Source: Bradyrhizobium sp. B097
Lineage (GTDB): Bacteria; Pseudomonadota; Alphaproteobacteria; Rhizobiales; Xanthobacteraceae
Direction of reading: 5' to 3'
Assembly: GCF_038957035.1 (NCBI RefSeq)
Contig: NZ_CP152412.1
Span: 6,878,501-6,942,500 of the forward strand
DNA: 64,000 nt
The translations under genes and the position numbers were made by a program. The notes below the pieces were generated by a model that worked only from the letters and a program-made list of their open reading frames with translations, was not told the origin of the DNA and did not search any database. This document shows, in pieces, positions 1-9,331 of the stretch (positions are counted from its first letter, which is position 1; each line of letters begins with the position of its first letter).

Positions 1-299
1 CCGCGCAACAAACAAGATGATGACACCCGAGCTTTTGAAAGACGACCTTATGACTGATACGAGGCATCCAGACGCCAGCCTTTTTCCGTGGACCAGCGTG
101 GCGTGTGATGAATGACGCACTGGCGCACACCAAGGCAACCCAGGATCAGGCATTACGGCGCTGTTTGCCGATCTTGGCAGGCGCAAAGGGGGCGGAACCT
201 GTGGCCGCTGGCCGCGCTTCTCCTAAATGCGCTGCTCTGGACTGGTGTTTGCTGGATCATCGCAGCGTTCTTATGAGTGCATAACCTCGACGAACTCGC

Positions 300-700
300 G
301 AAGCTCACGACAAAATGGTGGGCGGGTATACAAGGGTTTTTCGACGCATCCTGCGGAGCCGACTCGGCCGGATCATCCGCGACATCCGCCGCAAGGTCGG
401 CCAGTCCTCGAGGCGTTCGCTGCTGCTGGGGGGGCAGCTGAGATCCGTTCGCAACAGCAGCGCGAGCGCGGCTGGAAGCTTTATTTCTTCCGCGCCTTCG
501 AGGTCGAATGCATCGGCAAGGACAACGCCGCCGCGCCCTACGAATTCGACGTCAAGCCTCCATCGTCTCCGTTAATCGGCCCGCCCTCGGCGGCTAGTTC
601 GTGCTGCACGCCAGGGCGTTCCGGGCTTTCACGATTCGATTGGGAGCCATCTAGCGCGACCCAGAACCCGCCGGTGCGGCTCGCATATGGCGTCACCTCG
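300..700 (+). pseudogene. Remnant of an IS5-type transposase
   Basis: No intact frame remains, but two stretches read like the middle of an IS5-family transposase. One frame at about 378-415 gives GRIIRDIRRKVGQ. Another at about 463-556 gives WKLYFF followed by VECIGK and APYEFDVK, which recalls the family's HAPEVECIGKGKA..PYEFGVK segment. The two pieces lie in different frames, so the gene is frameshifted and dead. A fragment of the same kind of transposase, covering the N-terminal part, lies at the right edge of the window on the other strand. Family assignment is from memory of the motif. Confidence 0.6.
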
Positions 701-814
701 ACGTCGCATGCAAGCGCCACTGACTTGCCCGCACCGAGCGACGGTTGACATTTTCTTCACCGATAATGCTCCGTAGCGGTCTATGCGGGCGTTTGTTCGA
801 GACGCGGCGACGGC

Positions 815-1021
815 CTACAGATCCTGATCAGGCCATGTATCGTCCGAGTTTCTGCGCGTCTGCCACTCTTGGGCACGCCGTGCCAGCTTGTCGTACTCCA
901 TGGCAATCTTAAGAAGCCGATCTCTGGGTTTGCCGTAAGCGAGCGCGTCCGCTTTCTTTCGCGTTGCTTCCGCACGGCCTCGCCAGTGGTCGGGCTCGCA
1001 GAGTTTACTTTTCGGATTCAT
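815..1021 (-). CDS. Small conserved hypothetical protein
   Basis: The 68-residue reading frame begins MNPKSKLCEPDHW and continues with a charged, mostly helical stretch (HWRGRAEATRKKA, then RLLKIAMEYDKLARRA). This pattern, W-x2-RAEE-like followed by a second Lys/Arg/Glu helix, resembles a family of very short proteins common in Bradyrhizobium whose function I do not know. The frame is open further upstream, to a TTG at 1048. No good ribosome binding site is visible before either start. It stands alone between transposase debris and a decayed ORF. Confidence 0.5.
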   Translation of the reverse strand: MNPKSKLCEPDHWRGRAEATRKKADALAYGKPRDRLLKIAMEYDKLARRAQEWQTRRNSDDTWPDQDL

Positions 1022-1283
1022 GCCATGAGCATGCAAGTCGCAGATCAAAGAAATGCGACACCGGCGCTACGTACAATTACGTAACAGCGACGCTGGAGGC
1101 CTCCCTTTCCCAACGCGATCGTCACATCGGAAGCAGGCGCTGATTGTTGCTTGCGCTGCCCCGCGCCATGCACAGCCGTCGCCGTTCAGAAAACACGATG
1201 TGCGACCTTGCAGCCGAAACTCATACAAAATATCCGCACACCCCAGCCAGGCATCTTCAGGCGATTGGGACGCACGAAAATGC

Positions 1284-1314
1284 TTGAATCGCACGTGGCG
1301 TTAGATTGTACGAT
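1284..1314 (+). promoter_or_regulatory. MerR-type (putative NolA) promoter, copy 1
   Basis: TTGAAT at 1284-1289, a spacer of exactly 19 bp, then TACGAT at 1309-1314. The spacer contains CACGTGGCG, the central part of the dyad shared with the copy ahead of nolA. A 19-bp spacer is typical of promoters controlled by MerR-family activators. It points to the decayed ORF that begins at 1379. Control by NolA is inferred. Confidence 0.6.
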
Positions 1315-1378
1315 CCTACACAAGTGGGGACCACCTCCGACAATCTTGACGCTTCCCGACAGGTACTGAGAATTGCAA

Positions 1379-1836
1379 ATGTCTCAAGCATCCAAGCTCG
1401 TTCCGCAAGACTCAATCACGATGCTAGGATCCTCCGAATGCATTGTTGTCTACATCTCATCGGAGGCTGGTCCAGCCGCGGCTGGACCAAATCACGCGTT
1501 TCGAGATCTGCGCGGGACGCTCTCCCGTCGCACGAGCCGCATGGGAACGGGCGCTCGGCAAAGGCTCCATCTCAGAATTCTCGCCCGTCGTCTTCACATC
1601 AAATGGAATAAAGATTGCAAGACTACACCACGCATGACCCAGGCGCGCGCGACCATGGTTCACTCCCCACCATCGAGTGCATCATTCGCAACGGCTTAAG
1701 CGCACCTGGCTTCTGCCTCGTCGCTCTGCCACGCGACACCTTGGCCCGGGCCGCAAGTCTTGTTCGATCCTGCGGCGCACCGGCTATGGCGTCATCAGTC
1801 GGCTGGCAGGTTAGTCGGCCGAATCCGGCACCTTAA
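1379..1836 (+). pseudogene. Decayed ORF behind MerR-type promoter copy 1
   Basis: An ATG at 1379 (MSQASKL...) lies 65 bp after the -10 of the upstream promoter. Coding-like stretches then appear in different frames: RAAWERALGKGSISEF and VVFTSNGIKIARLHH near 1540-1637, and IECIIRNGLSAPGF with VALPRDTLARAASL near 1670-1760. This suggests one ancestral gene broken by frameshifts. The bases just before and at the start (ATTGCAAATGTCTCA) resemble those of the ORF at 11439, which sits behind another copy of the promoter. I do not recognise the family. From 1837 to 2150 nothing is evident. Confidence 0.35.
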
Positions 1837-2150
1837 AGCATGCCACGCCCACGCAATGCCTCGCATGGCGGACCCGACCACACGATCACCGGAAGCCTAA
1901 GAATGATCACTTGCTCAGCGAGCTCGGCTGCGAATGCCTCCCGTCCGCCTGGGACTCGGTCCCGACCACGATAGGTGCTGATTGCGTCGTTGCCGACAGA
2001 GGACGAGCGCCGAGCGTGGCTAGGTCCGCAGAAGCGATAGAGCCGGCTCGCAGGCACTGGCACTTGACCAATTCCAGCCTGTTTCCCGTTTCATGTTGCG
2101 CGTGCACGGGACGAACAATACAGCAGACCTACCGACTTGAAGGAACAATC

Positions 2151-2450
2151 ATGATTCAAAACCAATGCTTCCAATTGGCTTCGCGCCTCAACGCCTACCA
2201 CTGCGCCATCGCTCTTGCTGTCGCAGTGTCTGCTGCAATCCCCGAGCCTGTTAGCGCGCGCGATCAAGCGCCGACTGCAGAGGAGAAAGAGGCATGCATG
2301 GACGACGTGTTCCGCCTCTGTAGCAGCCACATACCCGATCGAGCCGCTATCACTGCTTGTCTCAGATCCAAGCAAGCGAGCCTCAGTCAGCAATGTCGCC
2401 ACGTCATCTCCGTTCGAGATACAGGAAAGCGAAGCGACGACGCGAAGTGA
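2151..2450 (+). CDS. Small secreted Cys-containing protein
   Basis: This 99-residue protein starts at ATG 2151 behind GAAGGAAC, a fair ribosome binding site. Residues about 1-35 form a signal peptide: a polar start, a hydrophobic run (CAIALAVAVSAA) and a likely cleavage site near VSARDQ. The mature part has four spaced cysteines in a C-x7-C / C-x11-C arrangement (EACMDDVFRLC, then TACLRSKQASLSQQC) around SHIPD. That layout is shared by a group of small periplasmic proteins found widely in Bradyrhizobium, of unknown function. The pattern suggests disulfide bonds. It precedes the carboxylase genes by about 150 bp on the same strand. Confidence 0.6.
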   Translation: MIQNQCFQLASRLNAYHCAIALAVAVSAAIPEPVSARDQAPTAEEKEACMDDVFRLCSSHIPDRAAITACLRSKQASLSQQCRHVISVRDTGKRSDDAK

Positions 2451-2604
2451 AGGATCGCGGACCAGGCGGCCTGTTCGCGTCCCTCACGCTCAGAAGCCGC
2501 CCCAGCCCGACCTGCAGGACGGTCACGCGAGGACAGATGAACGAGCACGGTCGCTCGCAACTGACAAACGCTGCTGGTTCCAGCGCGCTTGTCCGGATAA
2601 GCAA

Positions 2605-4074
2605 ATGCACAAATTGCCCTTCGATACAGTTCTGATCGCCAATAGGGGCGAGATAGCCACACGAATCATCAAAACGTTACGCACCCTTGGACTTCGCTCC
2701 GCAATTGCCTACCACGAGGTCGACGCGCAGACCCCCGCCGTCTCCATGGCCGACTTAGCGATTCCGATCACCGGCCGCACGCCGATCGCGAGCTATCTGG
2801 ACATCGCGCAGATCATCGCGGCCGCCCACAGAGCGAACGCCGGCGCGCTGCATCCCGGTTACGGATTGCTTGCCGAGAATGCGGAATTCGCCAGGACGGT
2901 TAAAAAGGCCGGTATTGCGTTCATCGGACCCGCTCCAGAAACTATCGAACTCATGGGCGACAAGATCCGCGCCCGCAATTTCGTTCAGAGCAATGGCTTT
3001 CCAGTCGTGCCATGCGCCATCGAGGAAGATGACCCGGCGACATTCGTTTCGAGAGCCTGGGCTATTGGAGCTCCTTTGCTCGTGAAGCCATCAGGGGGCG
3101 GTGGCGGCAAGGGCATGCGGATCGTACGCGATCTTGATGCATTGGAGGTCGCCATTGAGCAGGCACGCGGTGAAGCGCGCCGCTACTTTGGAGACGGCCG
3201 ACTTTACGTCGAACGATATATCGAAGGCCCGCGACACATTGAAGTACAGGTGCTCGGTGACTCCTTCGGAAACTTGGTCCATCTCTTCGAGCGCGAGTGT
3301 TCGGTGCAGCGTCGTTTCCAGAAGATCATCGAGGAAACACCCTCGCCGGCACTATCACCAGAATTGCGGACACGAATTTGCGAGACCGCAGTCGGCATCG
3401 CCCGTGCAGCGAACTATCAAAATGCAGGAACGGTCGAGTTCATCTTCAGCGGGAGAGAGTTCCACTTTCTCGAAATGAATACACGCCTTCAGGTCGAGCA
3501 TCCCGTGACCGAGATGATCACCGGCGTCGATCTGATCGCCGAACAGGTCTATGCGGCAGCGGGTCGCGAACTTGCGCTTTCGCAGTCCGATATTGTTTCG
3601 AATGGGCATGCAATCGAGCTCAGATTGTACGCGGAAGCTCCGGAACGCGGCTACGTCCCGACCACTGGGAAAGTACTTCTTCTCGAGTATCCGGATAACG
3701 TACGGATCGACAGCGGCATCATGCAAGGTCAGAACATCACGCCGGCGTTCGATCCCATGCTCGCCAAGATCATCGTGCATTCACCAAGCCGCATAGAGGC
3801 TGCTCTGAACGCCCATCGCGCGGTTCGGGAGCTGGTTCTCCTTGGGTGCGAGACAAACGCAGGCTTACTCGCCCGGATCCTTTCCGACGAGGCATTTCTC
3901 GACGGTCAGTTCCATACGGGATACCTCGAAGAGAACCCGCATCTCGCAGCGGGTAACTTTGCTGCCGGAATGTCTGCGTTCCTGGCATCGGCTGCTCTCC
4001 TGACGGGGCCGGTCCGCGAGTCGGCCGATGCCGTGCCCGAGCTTCACGCGGCGCTCGGCAGCTGGAGGAATTGA
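2605..4074 (+). CDS. Biotin carboxylase subunit of an acyl-CoA carboxylase
   Basis: This 489-residue enzyme carries out the ATP- and bicarbonate-dependent carboxylation of biotin on the carrier encoded next. The N-terminus begins FDTVLIANRGEIATRII, the classical biotin carboxylase start. The ATP-grasp glycine loop SGGGGGKGMR follows, then HIEVQVLGD, the ERECSVQRR motif and FLEMNTRLQVEHPVTE near the active site. The C-terminal biotin carboxylase domain is complete. The start at 2605 was chosen because the family begins just before FDTVLIANRG; the frame is open much further upstream but carries no family sequence. The stop lies one base before the GTG of the next gene, so the three genes form an operon. 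Carrier and carboxylase are separate, as in AccB/AccC, not fused as in most MCC or PCC alpha chains. Confidence 0.9.
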   Translation: MHKLPFDTVLIANRGEIATRIIKTLRTLGLRSAIAYHEVDAQTPAVSMADLAIPITGRTPIASYLDIAQIIAAAHRANAGALHPGYGLLAENAEFARTVKKAGIAFIGPAPETIELMGDKIRARNFVQSNGFPVVPCAIEEDDPATFVSRAWAIGAPLLVKPSGGGGGKGMRIVRDLDALEVAIEQARGEARRYFGDGRLYVERYIEGPRHIEVQVLGDSFGNLVHLFERECSVQRRFQKIIEETPSPALSPELRTRICETAVGIARAANYQNAGTVEFIFSGREFHFLEMNTRLQVEHPVTEMITGVDLIAEQVYAAAGRELALSQSDIVSNGHAIELRLYAEAPERGYVPTTGKVLLLEYPDNVRIDSGIMQGQNITPAFDPMLAKIIVHSPSRIEAALNAHRAVRELVLLGCETNAGLLARILSDEAFLDGQFHTGYLEENPHLAAGNFAAGMSAFLASAALLTGPVRESADAVPELHAALGSWRN

Positions 4075-4075
4075 C

Positions 4076-4579
4076 GTGTATCACTCATTCGAGGTCGACG
4101 GCGTGGATCACAAATTGTGGCTTTCAGCCAGCCAGCAGGGCTACCGTCTCCATCTGTGTGATCAAGTGATCGCCCCCGTCGCTTTCACCCGGCACAGCGA
4201 CAGCAGCGGGATCCTGACCATCGCAGGCGAGAGCGAACCGGTTCGGTTCGCCATCGAGGGCGAGCTCATTCACCTACACATACGCGGCAGAACGCGCGTA
4301 TTGCGCTACAATGACCCATTGCGAGCGCTCGTTTCCGGGAATGACGAGGCACGTCCGCGGGTTGCCCGGGCGCCGATGCCTGGCGTGGTTGTTGCGACCA
4401 CCGTTTCGCCTGGTCAGGCAGTCTCAGCGGGAATGGCGCTGATGATGATTGAAAGCATGAAGCTGGAAACGATCATACGCTCACCACAGGATGGCATCGT
4501 CGATCGAATTCACGTCAAGGAAGGCGAGAGCTTCGAGCGCGACGCTGTGCTGGTCACGCTCTCCAAAGAAGGGCGCTGA
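4076..4579 (+). CDS. Biotin carboxyl carrier protein
   Basis: A 167-residue carrier. The C-terminal biotinyl domain holds the biotin attachment motif ESMKLE, with the biotinylated lysine at the usual place, preceded by APMPGVVV. The N-terminal half (VYHSFEVDGVDHKLW...) resembles the segment that links carboxylase and carrier in fused alpha subunits, suggesting that this gene pair arose by splitting an MCC/PCC-type alpha chain. The start is the GTG at 4076, with GGAGG 8 bp upstream inside the end of the previous gene; no suitable ATG exists. The next gene begins one base after its stop. Confidence 0.85.
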   Translation: MYHSFEVDGVDHKLWLSASQQGYRLHLCDQVIAPVAFTRHSDSSGILTIAGESEPVRFAIEGELIHLHIRGRTRVLRYNDPLRALVSGNDEARPRVARAPMPGVVVATTVSPGQAVSAGMALMMIESMKLETIIRSPQDGIVDRIHVKEGESFERDAVLVTLSKEGR

Positions 4580-4580
4580 A

Positions 4581-6188
4581 ATGCAGCGGATCGGTTCCGT
4601 GGCGGACGTGAACTCACGGGAGTTTCGTCGCAACGACCTCCACAACAGACAACTTGCGGCCGACTTGAAGGAACGCCAACGCGTTGCCCGCTTCGACCGG
4701 CCCGAGCGGGACTTCGAGCGGCTGCGTCGGCAAAATAAACTGTTTGTTCGCGAGCGCCTCACGGCCTTGCTCGATCCGGAAACCCCATTCCTGGAGCTTT
4801 CCACCCTGGCCGCTAACAAGGCATACGACGGCGAGGTGCCAGGCGCTGCGCAGGTCGTCGGCATCGGCATTGTGGCGGGTCGGGAGGTGATTGTTCACGC
4901 TGACGATGCCAGCGTGAAGAGCGGCGCATGGTATCCGCTCTCGGTCAAGAAGATCGTGCGGGCCTTAGATATCGCTCTCGAAAACCGTCTGCCGGTGGTT
5001 CATCTGTGCGACTGCGCCGGGGGATTCCTGCCTTTGCAGGCGGAGTTCTTTGCTGATCGCTACCATGCCGGTCGAATTCTCCGCAATCAATCCATTCTCT
5101 CGAAGATGGGAGTGCCGCAGGTCGCCATCGTCATGGGCCAATGCACCGCGGCAGGGGCCTACGTCCCAGCGCTTAGTGAATACAACATTATGGTCGAGGG
5201 TGCAGGAGCGATCTTCCTCGGTGGCCCCCCGGTCGTGAAGGCTGCCACCGGGGAACAAGTATCCGCCGAAGAGCTTGGGGGCGCCCTCATGCATACCAGC
5301 GTGTCGGGCACCAGTGATTACTTCGCAAACTCCGAGATTCATGCGATTGCGATTGCCCGCGACGTCGTCGCTCGCTTCCACCAGCCGGCGAAGACCTGGA
5401 TCGATCGAGTCGCCCCTGAGCCGCCCGCCTATTGCGCGACGGAACTCTACGGTATCATTCCAAAGGACACGCGAGCGCAGTTCGACATGCGAGAGGTCAT
5501 CGCTCGTCTGGTCGACGGCAGCCGATTTCATGATTACCAGCCGCGCTATGGGACATCACTCGTGTGCGGCTTTGCGCGGCTTCATGGATTTCAAATCGGG
5601 ATCCTTGCCAATAATGGCGTGCTGTTCGGCGACAGTGCGCAAAAGGGTACTCATTTCATCCAATTGTGCGACAAGAACCGAACGCCCCTGCTCTTCCTGC
5701 AGAACGTCACGGGCTTCATGGTTGGCCGCGAATATGAGCAGCGTGGGATCACCAAGGACGGCGCCAAGCTGATCATGGCCGTGTCCGGAGCGTCCGTGCC
5801 GAAGTTTACGATCGTTTGTAACAGCTCGCACGGCGCAGGCACATACGCTATGTCGGGACGCGCGTTTGATCCCCGGTTTGTGTTCAGCTGGCCGAATTCC
5901 CAGATGTCTGCGATGGGTGCCGAGCAGGCTGCCGGTGTTCTCACTCACGTCAAGGCGAGACAATTGGCTCGCGCGGGAGGACGCCTCTCGGAGCAGGAAT
6001 TGGCAGCCATTCGAGAGCCCATCCTTGAAGAATATCGCGAGCGGTCGAGCGCCTATTTTGCGACCTCCGAAATCTGGGACGACGGCATTCTTGATCCGGT
6101 CGACACCAGAACCGCCCTCGCAATCGCATTGAGCGCCTCGCTCAATGCGCCGATCGATGCACCACAGTACGGCGTGTTCCGGCCGTGA
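4581..6188 (+). CDS. Carboxyltransferase subunit, methylcrotonyl-CoA carboxylase beta-like
   Basis: This 535-residue protein moves the carboxyl group from carboxybiotin to an acyl-CoA. Diagnostic blocks are GQCTAAGAYVPALSEY, then GGPPVVKAATGEQVSAEELGG, then AGTYAMSGRAFDPRF, and the C-terminal end RSSAYFATSEIWDDGILDP. These match methylcrotonyl-CoA/geranyl-CoA carboxylase beta chains better than acetyl- or propionyl-CoA ones, but the substrate cannot be read from sequence alone. The start at 4581 is one base after the carrier stop. Leucine breakdown genes that usually accompany MCC are missing here, so its role may be specialised. An acyl-CoA ligase at 12.3 kb could supply a substrate, which is speculative. 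Confidence 0.85.
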   Translation: MQRIGSVADVNSREFRRNDLHNRQLAADLKERQRVARFDRPERDFERLRRQNKLFVRERLTALLDPETPFLELSTLAANKAYDGEVPGAAQVVGIGIVAGREVIVHADDASVKSGAWYPLSVKKIVRALDIALENRLPVVHLCDCAGGFLPLQAEFFADRYHAGRILRNQSILSKMGVPQVAIVMGQCTAAGAYVPALSEYNIMVEGAGAIFLGGPPVVKAATGEQVSAEELGGALMHTSVSGTSDYFANSEIHAIAIARDVVARFHQPAKTWIDRVAPEPPAYCATELYGIIPKDTRAQFDMREVIARLVDGSRFHDYQPRYGTSLVCGFARLHGFQIGILANNGVLFGDSAQKGTHFIQLCDKNRTPLLFLQNVTGFMVGREYEQRGITKDGAKLIMAVSGASVPKFTIVCNSSHGAGTYAMSGRAFDPRFVFSWPNSQMSAMGAEQAAGVLTHVKARQLARAGGRLSEQELAAIREPILEEYRERSSAYFATSEIWDDGILDPVDTRTALAIALSASLNAPIDAPQYGVFRP

Positions 6189-6747
6189 AGCGGCGCAGAA
6201 CACGATGCATGGCTCGAGACATACCTCGTTCCGCTAGCTGAGAGGTAGGGGTTATGATGATAATGGATCCCGCCAGCCTCGAAGGTAGTCGCCCCATAGT
6301 CGATGACGATGCCGCGATCGTCGTCTGCATCTGTCAAAACTTCGAATTTGGCCGTGGCTTTCCCCTGATTCGTTTGAACAAGCGCTCGCCTGCCGCTGTA
6401 ACGAGAAGGAGTTTTCAGTGGCATCAATGAGAGGACATGCAGCACGTCGTTCGGGGAGGTCTGCGCATCTTTCATTCACGATCTTGCAGGTCATGAGGTC
6501 GCGCTTCGATCTAACTGGCATCGATACTCCCGAAGCCGGTAGAGGAGGCCTGCTTCATCGCCCCACGACGGCGGCACCTGCAAGCCGAAAGACTTCGAAG
6601 AATACGGTGAATCGGCAGGGACGCTGCGATCGAGGCGGACGCGGCAAGCGGCGGCATGAGACAGTCCCATCGGTGCTGGCGTCCACGCGCCTACACTGTT
6701 CTCGCCGGCCGATGATCTCCTCTTGAGCGCACCACGAAATGGAGAGC
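6189..6747 (+). other. Gene-poor stretch
   Basis: No ORF here shows a recognisable family or a convincing ribosome binding site. Frames on both strands are short and arginine/serine rich, typical of non-coding GC-rich DNA. No terminator hairpin with a T run was found after the carboxyltransferase stop. Confidence 0.4.
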
Positions 6748-6778
6748 TTGACCCTCACGTAGCGTCAGGTTGTAGCCT
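6748..6778 (+). promoter_or_regulatory. MerR-type (putative NolA) promoter, copy 2, ahead of trpD
   Basis: TTGACC at 6748-6753, 19-bp spacer, TAGCCT at 6773-6778. The spacer region forms the clearest dyad of the set: ACCTCACGT, one central base, GCGTCAGGT. It lies 170 bp before the trpD ATG at 6949, with no other gene in between. A second partial half site, GCGTCAGGTT, occurs near 6915. Confidence 0.6.
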
Positions 6779-6948
6779 CACCAAGGGGCCCACGCTCAAA
6801 CCGAACGATACGCAAGCGTCAATGAGGCATCTGGCGCGCGCGGACGGGGCGGGCACTGCATCAATGCAGCCGATGCCACGTCTCTTTAACGAAAGCCCCC
6901 GTTGAACGGAAGAGCGTCAGGTTTGGACAAGGGACCGTGTAAAGTTCG

Positions 6949-7962
6949 ATGGAAGCGCTTAAATCGATCATTGGAAAAGTTGCGACGGGCGCCACTCTGA
7001 CGCGTGAGGAAACTGCGTTAGCCTTCGACAGCATGATGTCGGGCCACGCGACCCCCTCGCAGATCGGTGGCTTGTTGTTGGGAATGCGGGTTCGCGGCGA
7101 AACGGTCGAAGAAGTCACCGGCGCAGCCTCCGCGATGCGGAATAAAATGCCGCGGGTCGAGGCGGCATGCGACGCCATCGATATCGCTAGCACCGGCGAC
7201 GCCCCGTTGTGTTCGATCAGCGTGTCGACGTTCGCCTCCTTTATCGTCGCCGGGGTCGGCGTTCCTGTCGCCAAACATGCCAACCGCGCTGCATCGTCGG
7301 CCTCGGGCGCCGCAGACGTGTTGGTGCGCCTCGGCGTAAAGATCGATCTCAAGCCTGACGCCGTTGCTCGTTGTGTGCACGAAGCCGGCATCGGCTTCAT
7401 GTTTGGGTCGGCCCATTATCCGGCGATGCAGCGCGTTCGTCAGATCCGGACCGCACTAGGGACCAACACGATCTTCGATCTAATCGGACCTCTGTCCAAT
7501 CCGGCCAGGGTCAAGCGGCAGATCGTCGGGGTATTCTCTCGCGAATGGGTCCAGCCTCTGGCGCAGGTGTTGAGGAACCTTGGTGCCGAGTCGGTATGGG
7601 TGGTTCATGGTTCGGACGGGCTCGACGAGATAACCCTCACCGGCCCGACCTTTGTTGCCGCGCTTGAGGCGGGCACCGTCCGCACCTTCGAAGTGACGCC
7701 GGAAGAGGCCGGGCTCCCGCGCTGCCGCAACGACGTGCCGGAGAGCGGCAATGCCGATATCCATGCCGTCGCGCTGCAAAGCGTGCTCGATGGCGCACCA
7801 AGTCGACATCGTGACGCTGCACTTTTGAACGCGGCGGCGGCATTGATCGTGGCCGGCCGGGCCTCGACGCTGCAGGAAGGCGTCGCACTTGGGCAAGAAT
7901 CGCTTGATCGGGGCGCCGCAGCCGCTCGACTGCAGCGCCTGATCACGGTTTCCAACGCATGA
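6949..7962 (+). CDS. trpD: Divergent anthranilate phosphoribosyltransferase
   Basis: This 337-residue protein is similar throughout to housekeeping bradyrhizobial TrpD, which joins anthranilate to PRPP in tryptophan synthesis. Recognisable blocks are [60 protein letters not shown] and the helical C-terminus. The PRPP-binding loop is unusual. Normal TrpD has GTGGD followed by a T/Y-N-(I/V)-ST motif. Here it reads [17 protein letters not shown], one residue shorter and without the GTGG. Either the activity is lost or the substrate has changed. It is not next to trpC or trpG. The start ATG at 6949 has no strong ribosome binding site, but GGAAGAG occurs about 40 bp upstream. Confidence 0.85.
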   Translation: MEALKSIIGKVATGATLTREETALAFDSMMSGHATPSQIGGLLLGMRVRGETVEEVTGAASAMRNKMPRVEAACDAIDIASTGDAPLCSISVSTFASFIVAGVGVPVAKHANRAASSASGAADVLVRLGVKIDLKPDAVARCVHEAGIGFMFGSAHYPAMQRVRQIRTALGTNTIFDLIGPLSNPARVKRQIVGVFSREWVQPLAQVLRNLGAESVWVVHGSDGLDEITLTGPTFVAALEAGTVRTFEVTPEEAGLPRCRNDVPESGNADIHAVALQSVLDGAPSRHRDAALLNAAAALIVAGRASTLQEGVALGQESLDRGAAAARLQRLITVSNA

Positions 7963-7978
7963 CAGCCGAGTTGACCGA

Positions 7979-8158
7979 TGTCTCAAGATTCCGACCAAGA
8001 CCAACACTTACAAACGCGGCGAGATCGCTTGTGCGAATGCGCATTGCTTCTGCGAGATTTCAGGGAGGCTGCGCCGCCTGCCCGCGCGCGGATCAAAGCA
8101 ATTCGCGTTGAGCACGCGGCGCGAGAGCCAACGCTCTTCGTCGGCGAGAGCCTGTAGC
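7979..8158 (+). CDS. Possible very small ORF after trpD
   Basis: A 59-codon frame (MSQDSDQDQHLQTRRDRL..., ending TLFVGESL) begins 16 bp after the trpD stop on the same strand. Its composition is acidic/basic and helical, compatible with a short cytoplasmic protein. No clear ribosome binding site precedes it and I recognise no family, so it may be chance. Confidence 0.25.
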
Positions 8159-8220
8159 GGCACGTCGTTGAGGTCAGGGCCCGCGACGAAGTGCGCGCTG
8201 CGCTCCAAAGGAGATAATCG

Positions 8221-8433
8221 ATGATGTCCTCGCAGCCTATGGAAACACTCGGATCTATTGCCATGATAGAGCACATCATTCGAAAGTTTCGAGAATTGAT
8301 CGACACAGATAGCTCGATCCCGCCGGAGCTGCGGGGTGCGCTGCACGCGACGCTCGATGAGCATCTTCTCGATGCGAAAAAGCGTCTTCTTGTGAGAGTA
8401 CGTGAGGGTGCCGATGCTGTTACATGCGGATAA
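8221..8433 (+). CDS. Small hypothetical protein with strong ribosome binding site
   Basis: A 70-residue frame starting at ATG 8221 (a second ATG follows directly), preceded by AAAGGAG at ideal distance. The sequence is largely helical and charged (IEHIIRKFRELIDTD, then ELRGALHATLDEHLLDAKKRLL). It has no membrane segment, no cysteine motif and no recognised domain. The strong ribosome binding site is the main argument that it is real. It lies between trpD and the flavin reductase on the same strand. From 8434 to 8803 nothing is evident. Confidence 0.45.
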   Translation: MMSSQPMETLGSIAMIEHIIRKFRELIDTDSSIPPELRGALHATLDEHLLDAKKRLLVRVREGADAVTCG

Positions 8434-8803
8434 AATCTGGCCGGCGCCCGCCGGTAGCGGAATCGGCATCATCTTGTACGCACGGGCACGTAGGAAGGCT
8501 CCAGCCCAGCTGCTCCGAGCGCACCACGAATCCATGAGCACTGGCCGCACTTTCACCGTGGCAGTACAGCGCCAGGAGGTCTCTTGAGGAGCGCCCGTTT
8601 GAAAAGGGGCGGCGGCAACTCGCACTCCTGCTGAGGCGACCCCAGATCCGGCGCGACGCGGCGAGATATTGCACGTCCGTCAGGTCATCATTGTAGCTGA
8701 TGATCGATGCGGTCCCCGGTACCAATCTGGGCTCGCCGGTCGGAAATCGAGGTCATCACTGCGTACAGGAGACGCTAGAAATGTACAACTCCAGAGACGG
8801 GTC

Positions 8804-9331
8804 ATGAGTCACCACCAGTTCCCTCCTACACTTCGGGAAATTCCGTCTATCCAATCGGCGGAGTTCCGTCAGGCCATGCGACATCTGGCGAGCGGTGTCG
8901 CTATTGTGGCGACCGGAGCCGCCGACGAACGACGCGGATTGACGGTTAGTTCTATGACGTCGATCTCCATGGAGCCGCCGTGCCTGCTCGTTGGCATCAA
9001 TACCGGCTCCGAGACCCATGATGGGATACTGGCCAGCCGCAGTTTTGGAGTCAGCCTTCTCCGCAGCGACCAGGAGGACCTTGCACTGCGTTTTGGCGGC
9101 CAGAAGGGTGCGAAAGGTGTTCACCGCTTCGATACCGCGCCCTGGATTCGAGGCGTCCTCGATGTACCGCTATTGCCGAACGCGTGTTGTTCGCTCGAAT
9201 GCGTTTTGTACGACCACAAGGTGGTTGGCACACATACCATCTTTATCGGACGAATTGTCGCGACCCGGGCAGGCCAGGGCAATCCATTGATCAACTTCAG
9301 GGGCGCGCTTCGAACCTTGCTGCTAGATTGA
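8804..9331 (+). CDS. Flavin reductase domain protein
   Basis: A 175-residue protein of the HpaC/NtaB-type flavin reductase family, which supplies reduced FMN or FAD to a partner monooxygenase. Seen in order: FRQAMRHLASGVAIVATG near the N-terminus, GLTVSSMTSISMEPPCLLVGIN (the flavin-binding segment), SRSFGVSLL, then LPNACCSLECVL and HTIFIGRIV. The start ATG at 8804 places the family's first helix about 25 residues in; the open frame begins earlier (8669) without family sequence. A luciferase-like monooxygenase occurs at 41.1 kb, but no monooxygenase is adjacent, so the partner is unknown. Confidence 0.8.
   Translation: MSHHQFPPTLREIPSIQSAEFRQAMRHLASGVAIVATGAADERRGLTVSSMTSISMEPPCLLVGINTGSETHDGILASRSFGVSLLRSDQEDLALRFGGQKGAKGVHRFDTAPWIRGVLDVPLLPNACCSLECVLYDHKVVGTHTIFIGRIVATRAGQGNPLINFRGALRTLLLD

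Noticed and set aside
5556..6203. 215-codon minus-strand ORF
   Set aside because: Antisense to the carboxyltransferase gene; no family similarity.
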